From positions 801,912 through 865,911 of the forward strand of contig JAAOMT010000590.1 of NCBI GenBank assembly GCA_016748015.1: a stretch of DNA of 64,000 bases. The letters run 5' to 3'. The notes under the pieces were generated by a model. The model did not search any database and was not told where the DNA came from. It saw only the letters and a list, made by a program, of their open reading frames with translations. The translations under genes were made by a program, and so were the position numbers. Below are positions 46,015 to 57,938 of the stretch, one piece after another (within the stretch, counting starts at the first letter, position 1; every line of letters starts with the position of its first letter). Origin of the DNA: Geosiphon pyriformis. Taxonomy: Eukaryota > Glomeromycota > Glomeromycetes > Archaeosporales > Geosiphonaceae.

Positions 46015-47560
46015 ACAAGTGAGATCCAAATACTGTCTAATACAATACATCAAATAATTGATCTAAACTAGGTGTGAATCATGTATTTTCTACATATGAC
46101 CAGTCACTCAAACCAATTAAAACAACATTAAGCACTTATATAAACAGAAACAGAGTTCTCAATACTTAAAAAAAACAAATAAGACTTCTAAAACCCAAAA
46201 CCAACACCAAATGTCTTGTCAATATCTAGCAATTTAACTATATCAGTAGAAAACAATAAAGATAGTCCAGAAATTAATCTTAGAACTGAACTATCACATA
46301 GTATTAGCCCATTTTTTTCTATAAAAACATGATATTTAGCATAAACCAATCAAACCTCCTTTTTAAAAGCAAGACAGAAATCATGTACAAAGTTCACAAT
46401 CTTCTGACCCACAATTTTAGAATCTTTAAAAACAGATGCAGCCTCTTAAAGCCAATCTTTAAAGACAAAGCCCTTGCAAAAAGCTGTGTATATTGCAACA
46501 TTTAAAACACAAAAAGACAACAATTGAAACACACATAAAAAGAAAAGAGAAAAACCAGAAAGTGCATACTAAACAGCTATATGAGCATCTAACAAATAAC
46601 AATAAACAGAATTATTGATCCCACAAAAAAAAACATGATCAGAAATCTCAACATTACCACAATATAAACATAATACACTAAGGTAATACTTGTCATATAG
46701 GCACTTCTGCATAGCAACTAGCAATCAACAATACAAAGCTTTTATAAAGTATATACAAGTACCAGCAGTAAATCTACTAGTAAAACCAGCAGCTATATAT
46801 AAGTTGAGATGCCAAACCAAAGATAAGCTAAGCCAATTAACATCCAAAAGCAAACTATCATCCAAAACACCAGGCCCAAAACCAATCTCCTAGTATGTAC
46901 AATGAATAGACTAAAAGATTCTACAAACAAAATATCTAGAATTACCAAAAATGATATTACCTTCAACCAAAATACAATATTCTTTTAAATTGAGAGAAAG
47001 ACACCAGAAAGAAAAAAAAGCAGTATTGGTAAATATGTCAGTATATTCATTACCCAAGATATTCAAATGATCTTTAACTTTGTACCAACTAATATTTAAA
47101 TTTTTTTTCTTAATAATGTTTACAATATACTGACATTTGACCCAGTACTAATTCCAAAAATTCAGACATATCAGACTCAATTTCAATTTGCACATATCCA
47201 AGACAACTTGATTGTCTGTAAAAAAGTAAACTGAGCTAAAAGAGAGAATACATTTAAGAGCCAATATAATAATCTGCAGCTCTACTAAAATAGAAGATAA
47301 CAGATCAGAGACCTTAACCTCCAAACCCATATTTAGATTTTCAAAAAAAACTGCCACATCAGTCTTTATATTGGAACACTTCAAGTTCTTCAAAGATTCA
47401 TCCATGTAGACAGAAAAGCTGTCAGCTGAAACATCTAACAAATAATCACAAACATGTTTGAACTTACAAAACTCCAGAATACTTAAAAGTTCAAAACCAC
47501 CCAAAAAAAAAAAATTGGCAGAAGAAAAAGCTAAACTATTAAGGAAATCAACAAAAAGTC
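46015..47560 (-). mobile_element. 5'-truncated decayed LINE copy (end of ORF2 plus 3' UTR)
   Basis: The minus-strand frame at 47148-47504 aligns with the RNase H domain of the near-intact LINE: SVYMDESLKN against KVFTDGSLRN, and ELQIIILALKCILSFSSVYF against ELQAVTLALECVLSLSTVVL, with TDNQVVLDMC against LDSQAAIDAC. The first catalytic Asp is changed context (YMDES). The rest down to 46500 follows the ORF2 C-terminus, and 46020-46110 follows the 3' UTR, including ATTTTCTACATATGACCAGT. Decay is intermediate between the near-intact and the AT-only copies. Confidence 0.85.
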
Positions 47561-49296
47561 TAAACTAATCAAAAATGTGTTTAATATTATTACAAAAATT
47601 AAAATAGCTTATATTATAAATTTGCTATTGTTATTTTAAGTTTAAAAAAACTTTTAATAATAATATTATTAAAATTAATGATTTATAAAAAAATTATATT
47701 TAATAAAAACTTTTTGAATATTAGTATTATTATAAATATTAAAATTTAAATTATTTAATTTTTAATTATAAACTTGTTTTTTTTTAATTTGTTAAGATAT
47801 TTTTAAGTTTTTTATTATACTTAAAATTTTTGTAAATTATATTATTAATTTAATATTTTATATTAAATTTACTATTGTTATTGAAGATTTTTTTATCTTT
47901 TTTTTAATATTGTTAATGTTGTTTTACTGTTGTTAAAAGTTAGTAAATTTTTAATTAGCTAATTCTTCTTCTTTATACTTTGGACTATATATATTATTGG
48001 GTTTATAATAAAATAATTAATTTTATGCCAATTATTTATATAGTTATTTTACAATAAAAATCAATTTTTTTACAAGAAAATTTTGTTTATAAGCTCTTCA
48101 AAATAATGTGTAATTACTTTGTAATAAAAGTTAACTTTTCCACAAAAAATTTCGACTATAAACTATCTAATAATAAAAATAAAAAAATAAAAGAAAATAA
48201 ACTAAAGAAAAAAATATATATTAAAAAAGTTATTTCGAATTTAGATTTGAAAATTACTAATAGTTACTGAAATTAATAGTTAATTAATTTCAAAATGTTA
48301 GTATAAAATAGTTAATTTTAAAGCAATAATAATTAAAAAATTTTATGTTTTTTAAGTAAGTTTTATTGAAATTGATTTGTAAAAAAGATTATTTTAAGAA
48401 AAGATATATTTTCTTGAAAAAAAAGGTCTTTTTTTATACAACTTGTTATAATACTATTCTATAATCTAACATTTTTTTTTAATATTTTAGCAAACTAAAA
48501 ATATAATTTGTTAAACTACAAGTTATTTTTGCAAACTATAAATTATTTTAGTAAATTGTTAAATATTTTGTTGAATTATGGTGAATTTTGAATGTTATAT
48601 AATTTAATATATTGCATAATCTGATTATTACAATTTGGTTATATTTGTGTTCTGTATAAATTGAGTTATTAATTAAATAATAATTTGGATAATTTAATAA
48701 GATAATAAGTAATAAATTAAAATGATAATATTAGTTAATAATAAAAATTATAAAAATAATTTCATGTTAATTAATATATCAAATTTTGGCTGGTAATACT
48801 GTTTTATTATTATTATTATTATTATATAAATTTAATTTTTTATACTGTTATTAATAAAATTTAAAAATAAAATTGCAAAATTTGTAATTAAAAAAAATTA
48901 AATTTTTAATAAATTTACAGAATTAAAAATTGATTTTAATTTTTCTGTTATTTTTTTATAATTAAAATTTATTTTATTTTATTTTATTAAAAATTCAAAT
49001 TTAACTTATTTTTAAAATAATATTTGATTTGTAAAAAAATTTAATTAGTTTAAAAATAAATAAAAACTTATTTTACAAATATTTAATTATTATAAATTAT
49101 AACAAATATAAATTATAACAAAAAAAATCAATGTTTTATAAAAAAACAACAAAAAAATAATAATTTATTTTTATAATAATTTTATATAACTAAAATAATT
49201 AATAAAAAGACCATATTTTTAAAAACATTAAAAAATTTGTAATAATAATCTTAAAAAAAATTGTTTTTTGGCTTTTTTAATTATTTAAATAATAAT
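47561..49296. other. Extreme AT-rich gene-free DNA
   Basis: A/T homopolymer-rich sequence with a TTA microsatellite near 48805-48825. Short stretches near 47590-47900 recall LINE ORF1 debris but I cannot place them. Confidence 0.4.
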
Positions 49297-49432
49297 TTTT
49301 TTTTTTTTAACCCATTTAATGAGTGCAGCCCAATTGCTATCTAGTACATAGAACCAAACTAAGAGGCTCAAACTAAACGCGACTCACGCACTTTTTACAT
49401 GTGGCTAGTCACTCAGGCCAGACAAGGCAACA

Positions 49433-52400
49433 CTACACATCTATAACTACCCGCATACTGCCACCCAGACCAGAAAAGAAACAATAAGGCTTCTGACAAC
49501 CAAAGCTAACAGCAAAGGAATTTGCCAAACCAAGCAATCTCACAACACTATCAGACAAAACCAAAGACACACCACAAGGGAGCCCAGAAGCAACACCAAC
49601 ATCACAGACCAGACCAGTCTTCTCCATCACCACCCGGTGGCTGGCTCTAGCCAACCATACTTTAGCATGATGTAATCCAACAACGAACCTGACATAATCA
49701 ACAATCCGAGCAGTGGCCACCTTTCTATCCTCAAAAACATCGCAAGTTTCCTCATACCACTCCTCCAGCACAAACCCTTTGCACACCAAAGTGTACAGCC
49801 CAACATCAATGGAACATTAAGACAAAACCCACAACACAGCAGAAGCAGGAGAACCACCAGCCAAAGCTGACCAACGGGCAGAAGCCTCCGCCAAAATCTC
49901 ACCACGAATGCCAGACTCATAAACACAAGTAAAAACGTGGTCAGAAAACTCCACCTCATTACAAAACAAACACAACACACTAGGGTAGCACTTATCATAC
50001 AACTTCTTCCTTACTGCCACCAGCAACCTCCTGTGCACAGCCTTCATAACATAAGTGCGAAGTGTTGAGGATGTGCGGCTAGTGAATCCAGCAAGCATAT
50101 GAAAATCAGGATGCTACACCTTCACTGTGACAACCCAGTCTATGCAACCAATCATCGCATCTGGAACTACATCACAACCAGGCCCAGCTTCCCAACGAGC
50201 ACAACAAATTGATCAAAAAATATTCCTGACAAAATGACGGGCATTACCAGAAACAGCGACATCCTCAGCAACCAAAAAATGTTCACGCACATTGGCACAA
50301 AGGGAAAAGAGAGACCCAGAGGCAGTCCCAGCAGCCAAGTCAGCTCTCACATTACCAGGAATCCCTGAGTGTTCTTTCACCTTAACCCAACTTACGCTGA
50401 GATTCTTATTCCTGACCAAATTGAAAATATGATGTCTTTCCAGCCAGCATTGATTATGAAAATCAGGGGCAACCAAAGACATCTCAGACACACATGCGTC
50501 AATGGCAGCCTGGCTGTCAAGATATAACACCACAGTACTTAAAGAAAGAACACACTCCAAAGCCAAAGTGACAGCCTGTAACTCGGCCATAGTAGATGAC
50601 AAAAGACCATGAACAGCAACACCAATGCTTTTATCCAAGACTGGAAAATATGCAGCAGCACCACAGGCAACCTCAGCAGAGCCCACATTCCTCAAAGACC
50701 CATCTGTGAAAACTTTAAAAAAGCCTGACCAAATGTCATGCAATCCATCTTTAACCGCAGAAAATTCCCCAGACCCCAAAATGTCCAAACCAAGCTTTTC
50801 CGCAGAGCCAACAGAACCAGAAAATGAGTAACCCTGACCTTTTAAAAACTCAGAAGAAACCACAAACCAGTGAGGCACAGGGCCATGCGGATCCAACCTC
50901 TTCCAATGACAAAAAGTTTTCCAATCCAACAAAACACCTTTCTTATCAAAAAGCCAATCACCAAAAGCGACACCAAAACATTTAAAAGATTTGACTGAAT
51001 CAAAATACAGAGACTTTCCAAGAACAGAGGACAACGGGAACCGACCAGGACTACGAAATGCAGTGGAGAGGTTGTTCACTAAAGTAAGCTCATTGCCCAG
51101 AAAAATCTTCACCATCCCAGCCAAAAAATTGTTCACCGGACTAACATGCAACCTGACTGGAAACTGCAAAGAATCCAAAGGAGCCCAACCAAGAACCTGT
51201 AGGTCCAAAAACCTATGTCTAAACAAATGCCCAAAAATGCCAAAGGCATTAGAGAATGCTATCAAAGCAGCAACCTTCCCTTCTAACTGCACCTGCTCAA
51301 AAGGCTTTAGGCCATACAATGAGGGATGATGCAAAGCAGTGTCAGGAAAATCACGGGGGAGACAAGCCTTGAACCTAAGACTCTTTCTAACCAAAGCATC
51401 CCACTTGCGACAAACATTAGATGAGACAAAACTGAACTGAATACGATAACTAACAATAGGCTGCAAAACAGCCAACACCAGATAGGAGAATTGTTTGTCT
51501 GTAATAGCCTTCCTAAGCACAACATTGACGAAGAAACGTACATCCGCATGAGCCTTGGCAACACTTGGCTTGGAGAGCCCTTCAGTCGACAGAAAAATAC
51601 CCAGATACTGATGTGCTTCCCCTTTCTTGGCAATAGAAATTAGCTGACCACAAATGTTCAGTGAAGCAACTTTAACGCCCTGATTGATGAGAATAGCTAC
51701 CGTCTTCTTACTATTGATAGAAATATCATTGATCACAAAAAATTCACTGGCAATGTTCAGAGCATATTGAGTAGAAGCCTGACAATTTCTAATCCAGATC
51801 GTATCATCAACAAACGCACCAGCCAAAAAATATGATGTCAAACCACCACTGCCCTCAATTCTGCCAGATTTTGAAACAAACTTAGTATCAATCCGGTACC
51901 CACACAATTGTTCATGCCTTTTAACCTCACACAAAAGCGGATCATAAAAAATTCTCCAAAGAAGTGGCGAAAAAACCTCACCCTGGTCCAGCCCATCATG
52001 CACCTTATAACCACCAGACAAACCAAAGTCAGTTATTACCCTATTAACTCTATTCTTATGAATACCACCAAAAAACCTTATGAACCTCTCACACATCTTG
52101 ACATGCTGCAAACTAGCTCTTAAATAATGCCACCCAACTGAATTGTAAGCTTTCCGCATATCTTGCAAGACCAATCATAACTCCCTATCCTTCTCAATGG
52201 CATCCTCAATTACCAAACCGACAGCAAACACTGGAGATTGTGTTGACATACCCTTCAGCACCGAAAAGTTGTCACCCTGAAGAACATTGAACTTGCTACA
52301 AGCCATTGAAATACGGTCAGACAGAATCTTGGAAAGAATCTTCCTGGCAGTCTCAATCAAAGCAATAGGCTGAGTGTTCGTAAGAACTCCATTCCAGTCA

Positions 52401-54118
52401 TAAGGCTTAAGAATCATTGACACCCAAGCCCTCTTCCACAAAACAAACACCATACCACCAGACAAACATTTATTAAACAGCGCCAACAGGCACCCCAAAA
52501 CCACCTCACCACCATGTTTCCATAACTCATTAGGAACACCAGACAAACCAGCAGCCTTGCCATCAGGAAGACCACCAACAACAGAAAGTAACTCGCCCAC
52601 ACTGATTGCACTCATAACACCTGAAAAAGCATCATCCCGAACATAGTCCAAAGGCACGTACTGACGAACCCAAAGACCAGGAAGCACTGACTGCACAGAG
52701 CGTTTCCTCGTCCACCCCTCCATTATTCCATCTACACTAGACTTTACCTCTTCAGGCAACAAAACCAGATTATCATCAACTATCAAGTGATCTAACACAA
52801 CCTTGTGAAAAGGCTTTTCCAACACACTCCTGATCATACTATCCTTATCCGAACAGAAATTATCCATGCGCTTCTCAATTGCCTTTCTAACCGAAGCTTC
52901 CTCAGCCAACCTTGACTCAAACATCTTCGACCTCCTGTAATCTCTGTGAACCAATGACAAATGCCTAACAACAACATCAGATTTAACACCCGAGCCAACC
53001 AAGTCCTTGAAAGCACGAGCCTTCGTGTCATCCAGAGTCAATCATTTATTCATAAGACGATCAGCGCCCAGCAAGTCACCAGAGCAAAATTTCTTGACAA
53101 TCTTGGCCACCAACAATTCCAGACCAAAAAACCTAGAAGAATGTTTGTTTCTTGAACACTTGAATTCACTAAACCAATGTCTCGAAAATGTCACATCAGC
53201 AGAATCCACCACAGCTCCCACCAAAACTGTCCACATAGCATCCACATCACCACATATTTCGGCACCAGAGAACACCTCACCCAAAGACAAGAGTTTAGCT
53301 GACAAGAGATCCTTAAACTTAGCCCATCCAACACAGTTAGCATTCTTGATTTTGAACTTCCAACGATCCTTATTCACCTGCTTGTGCAAACTGTTCAATT
53401 GTACATCTAGAAGTCCACCCAAACCGACTGAAACTACAACAGCCTTGTAATCGGTGTCAAAGAAATCTGAAACAGAGACAACTTGATGGCCAGCAACAGC
53501 AGTAAACAAATTACTACCAACAAAAATGTAATCAATTGTTTTTCCAACCCCTCTCAAATTGCTCCATGTATAAGAATTAGCCAAATGATGACCAACAAAT
53601 GAATTGACCAAACCTAAACTCAAACAAAACTTGAAACTAGCACTTCTACCAGATCCATTCTCATTAAGGTCCTCACCCAAGATAACAAAATTGCTGGAGT
53701 TGACCGCCTTTGCAATGAGGGTGTTAACTTCAGAAGCCTGACCAAATCTAGCCCCAGAGGAGACACCAGCATACAACCCCAAAACAGTAACCGAGAGCTT
53801 GTCCTTAAACAGGAGCCGAACAGAAATAACCCGACCAGGAATCTCTTCCACCTTAAATACATGATGGGCCAAAGAAGTGTTCATAACAATCGCAACCCCA
53901 GCACCCATGAAACCCTTATCCAAGCCAGAAGAAAATATTTGCACTCCATCAAATTTATCCTTTATCCACGGCCCAGAAGAGGACCTTAACTTAGTCTCAG
54001 TGATAAAAGAAACCATATTTCCCGAGCTCACATGTCAACAAACAACATCCACTTGCTTTGCAGGAACATTGATACCCCGAACATTGCACGTAGCAAATTT
54101 CCAAACCAAACTACTCAT
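49433..54118 (-). pseudogene. LINE ORF2: endonuclease, reverse transcriptase, RNase H, zinc motif; six in-frame stops
   Basis: A single frame of 1,561 codons runs from ATG 54118 to TAG 49433-49435. Endonuclease: MSSLVWKFATCNVRGINVPA, FITETKL, ILGEDLNENGSG, SYTWSN, KTIDYIFVG, FFDTDYKAVV. Reverse transcriptase: GLPDGKAAGLSGVPNELWKH, LVLQDMRKAYNSV (motif A Asp present), GLDQGEVFSPLLWRIFYDPL, FVDDTIW (motif C). RNase H: VFTDGSLRN, TMAELQAV, LYLDSQAAID, NVRADLAAG, all four acidic residues present. C-terminal zinc motif: CLFCNEVEFSDHVFTC. Six stops interrupt the frame: TGA 54035-54037, TGA 53042-53044, TGA 52175-52177, TGA 50213-50215, TAG 50114-50116 and TAA 49817-49819. At least four fall where a Trp is expected. 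The element cannot make full-length ORF2 protein as read. Confidence 0.92.
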
Positions 54119-56069
54119 TGAAATGGAAAAAAAGCCAACGAACCCGATCCAAAATGCAGATGATCCAATCTATCCAAGACTGAGCGAACTGAAGCCTCAA
54201 GAGCCATCATATTCGACTCCAAACTGCCAATCTTGGCAGTCAAAACCTTAGAACTGCTCGGACTGAAATCAACAACCGACCCACCAACATTGGGAGAAGA
54301 AGAGACAGACAACAACAACGTGCTATCCAAATCCAAACCTGAGTCCATATCTGAAACAACGGTAGTTGGAGACACCAAAGGAAGAGCTAAGGGAGAAGGC
54401 GCCAATGGCACCAAGTCAACAAAACTTAATTTCTTTAAAATGAGTGAGACTTGGTCCGTGAGAATTTCCACAGAGTGCTTCAGCACAGCTAGGCAACCAC
54501 CTAGATTAGCGGCACCAGACGAGGAGGAATCCATTGAGAAAGTCTTCAAACCAGAGACCAAACTAACACCAGGAGCACCCAAAGAGACAACACGAGAGGG
54601 AGAATGGCCTGCCACTTGGGCCCACATCTTTCCACCAAAAGAAACTGGACGAGTGACAGGGGCCGACTTCTTCTTATATATCCCAGCTAGACGAACCCGA
54701 TCTTGCTCAGACACCACCTTCCTTCCTCGAACACCAGAATACTCACCCAAGGAACAGTTGACCGAAACATGACCGAATTGTTTACAATAAGCACAACTGG
54801 CCAAAGAAAGACCAGCCCAACGCAAACTCACATTTCTGAAAACTGGAACAGTACCAATAGCAGCCAACTTGGATGCCTCATCACCAAAACAAATTACAGC
54901 ACATCTATCACAAACATATGAACTAGGATTACGGCTGATATAACAAGTCTTCTCACCATATGATTCCAACAAACTGGAGAGATCATGAGCATTGGTGCCA
55001 ACTGGAAGAGTATAGAGCAAAGTCCGATGCTGATCCCTCGATACCCACGTTTGTTTATCAATATTTGTCTTTGCCACGCGGACAGAATTCTTTCCCATGA
55101 GCACAGACCATCTAGCTGCGACCAAATCAACCATCTCAGATGATTCATATTCCACCAGAGTCTTTTGCCAAAGACCAATAAGCTGCACTTTAATTAAAAC
55201 AATCTTGCCAAACTTGGAGAACACTGCCTCAATTGCTGATTTGGGAAGATCTACTGGGATTTTCTTGACAATCACCTCCCAATCTGAATGGCTGTTTACT
55301 TTTCTTAGATCATCATTTACCAATATTTTTTCACTGATTGCCATTTCTCTCGCCTTAAACAAACTTTTTTCAGATGTAAATGATGACCTTATTATTCCAG
55401 GAAATTTTGAGGGAGTCGAAGCCCCCCCAAAACCATCAACCTGATAAAAAATTTTTTCATACAAACCAACTTATCACCAATAGTTTTGCCAGGAATGGCA
55501 GATAGTTCAATATCCAATGCAAACAATTTTGATGAAATAAAACTCCGTTTCTCCAGAGCATGTGACCCGACTGGAAGAAGGCGATTGGACCCACAAAATT
55601 TAGGATTCAGAAGAGGCAGAGTGTCTTCACCATCACTTAGCATGTTGAAAGAAAGAGGTGGCGGCTTACTGTTCAGAACATAGGTGCAGGTATGCGTCTT
55701 TCTTGGTGTAGCATCATTCATGTCATCGTCCAAACCTGAAACATCCAACTCTGCATAGCTAGTTTCCTCAGTGACGACGTTTTCCAAGTTATCCAAGTCC
55801 GAGACGCCACTTACACTGTCCACTTCGCTGTTGACCTCGTTAGCCCACGATCGCCCAATATTAGGTCCGTCATCACTTTTATCTATAACGTTCGAGACAC
55901 CAGCAGACGACTCCACCAAACCATCAATCACCACAGGTTTCTTCGGCTTCTTATAGAACGCACTGCGAGATTGAAGACCAACCGAATGCTTGTTTTTGAC
56001 ACCAGACTGGGTCCCCAACCCAGCCGAAATGGACCCAAAACCACCAGCAGCAAAGCCCACCAGTTCCAT
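54115..56069 (-). pseudogene. LINE ORF1: RRM-like RNA-binding protein with CCHC zinc knuckle, one frame break
   Basis: Translation from ATG 56069 (MELVGFAAGGFGSISAGLGT) gives a long acidic, disordered N-terminal part. After the G7 run at 55422-55428 (minus strand) the frame must shift by -1 to continue as GGASTPSKFPGI. The second half has an RRM-like region (VIVKKIPVDLPKSAIEAVF, GKIVLIKVQLIGLWQKTLVE) and a knuckle CAYCKQFGHVSVNC, then a Ser/Pro/Leu-rich region and a C-terminal coiled-coil-like segment ending FFPFQ at TGA 54115-54117. The joined length would be about 651 residues. The break may be a one-base deletion, a sequencing error in the homopolymer, or programmed slippage. ORF1 proteins coat the LINE RNA. 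Confidence 0.85.
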
Positions 56070-56190
56070 AGTCACAAAAAGGGGAATGTCTGAAAAAATA
56101 ACTGGAGAAAGGTGAAGGGGAAAGGGAAAAGGAAGGCTATTTCAGTGATGACTCAAAGCTCTCATTGTGACCAGGGGATCAACGAAAGAA

Positions 56191-57080
56191 AGAGTTTTTT
56201 TAATAATAATAATATTATTAAAGTTTTTTAAAATATATTGTTTTATAAAAAAACCTTATTAAAAACCAAAAAAAAATGTTTTTTATAATATAATATTTAA
56301 TTATTTTATAATTAAAGCTATAAAAAATAGTAATTATTTAATTTTTACTTTTTATTTTAATAAATAAAAATAAAAATATAACTCATAAATATTATATAAA
56401 TTGTAATTAATTGTAATTGTATAATTAAATCAATCTTAATTTATTACCAAAAAACAAATAATAAAATTAAAAACAAATTAAAACATTGGAAACTAGACAA
56501 AAAATTAGTTTCAATAAACATAAATACTGAAAATTTTGTAAATTTAATAATATAAACTTTGTAAATTTATTAGTTGAAAAACAAAAAATTTATACAACAA
56601 ATTAAAAATATATATTTAATTTATTAACAATAATTTAAAACCAATTAATTAATAAGTAAGCTATAAGTTTAAAGAATTAACTTTTAAAAATTAAAAATAT
56701 TGGTTATATTTCAATTAATATAATTTATACAAAACATGTTTTTTATTTAATTTTGTACAATCAAAAATACAAATTTCAATAAAATATCTAAAGTTTATCA
56801 AAAATTGAATAAGAAATTTGTAATAATGAAAACCAATGATTATATCAAGTAAAATTAAAATTTTGGTTCTAATTTTATGTAAATTTGTAAATTACACTAA
56901 AATTTTTAAAAACCAAAGTTTGTGGTAAAGATGATTGTAACGAAAATTTATTATTATTCTATTTGATTTAATAAACCTGCTGGTATTTAGAAAAAAGCAA
57001 AAGCTTGGTGTTACAGAAAATGCCATATGCACTTCAAACAAAGAAAAAAATTTTATCCAATTAATTTTAATGAGTCGCGT
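56191..57080. other. AT-rich flank of the LINE insertion
   Basis: The AT-rich DNA on this side matches the style of the DNA on the other side of the LINE and contains no recognisable gene. The frame 56892-57089 (-) is not called. Confidence 0.4.
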
Positions 57081-57809
57081 TGTGTCCATTCTTGCAACTA
57101 TGGGTTATTGTCTATAGTCCCGTTACAAAAATTATGCAATGAGTTAATTACGTTATTGGAAATTAAAAGTCTGTGGTCAGGAATGGGTTGTTAGATGAAA
57201 CTCATGGCATCGTGGCTAAAATTAATTGAAATGCCGGTAAAATTTGTCTTCAGTTTCACAGATGTGAAATTGGTTTCACATGGATCCAGTTTTCGCTGTA
57301 ATAATTCCATAATACCCTAAAATAACTTTGATAATCTCGTGTACAACTCCATATTATACTATGATCATGATCTAATTTATATAATTCATTGAAAAATTTA
57401 ACATTGAGGGATCCCTGGTTTCCTGTTATGTAAAATTTTCACAATTGCTCAAGCCATAAGTGTGCGCAGAAAATTGTGGGAGGTTTCTTAATTTTAATTC
57501 ATTTAGAATTCTGGTAATGTTGGGCAACAACTTAAAATCTCATTTTAAATTGAAAACTGGGTTTTGAAACTTTTTAATCCAAGGAACATTTTTATCATTG
57601 AATTAAGTGTGACCTTTTAACATCTCATCATTTCCAACTCTAAAATTCATAACTCTCCCACAATTAAAGATCCTATGCTCAAATTATTCAATGTAACACA
57701 ATTTTTTACGCGAAAAAAAGAAAAAAATGTCTGTTTTTATTTCAAAAAAGAAAAATAATTACAAAGCAAACACTAGAAAAAAATTGTTGGTGTTTGTCAT
57801 ATCCAAAAC
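57081..57809. other. Downstream flank of the velvet gene
   Basis: Composition returns to that of ordinary host DNA. No gene or element was recognised; the velvet gene's polyadenylation region should lie at its right end. Confidence 0.4.
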
Positions 57810-57904
57810 TCAACACGAATTATAAGAATAACTATTGGTAAGGGTTGTAGTCGTGGTAATGATGGTAGAAGGAGAAGAAGATAATTGGGATGATGATTGC
57901 CAAC

Positions 57905-57938
<34 letters not shown>

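Larger units (their letters stand above)
49297..56190 (-). mobile_element. Nearly complete non-LTR retrotransposon (LINE) with two ORFs
   Basis: A block of clearly higher GC, sharply bounded by AT-rich DNA, carries ORF1 (RRM-like fold and CCHC knuckle) and ORF2 (APE endonuclease, reverse transcriptase, RNase H, C-terminal zinc motif) on the minus strand. The 3' end has a 3' UTR of about 120 bp and a poly-A tail (poly-T at 49297-49309 on the plus strand). The 5' end lies near 56190, upstream of ORF1 by about 115 bp. Both flanks contain AATAATAAT, which might be a target duplication, but the AT composition makes this uncertain. The domain set is that of the I/Tad-like LINE groups. Confidence 0.92.

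Noticed and set aside
46690-46893. Plus-strand 67-codon frame
   Set aside because: It is antisense to the decayed LINE ORF2 C-terminal region.
50991-51329. Plus-strand frames across the LINE (also 53007-53450, 54233-54772, 55097-55444)
   Set aside because: They lie antisense to clearly recognisable ORF1 and ORF2 domains and show no family motif themselves.
52175-54037. TGA read as Trp in the LINE ORF2 (alternative genetic code)
   Set aside because: TAG and TAA stops also occur at sense positions, and host genes such as RPB10 and the Dsc2-like gene use TGA or TAG as ordinary stops.
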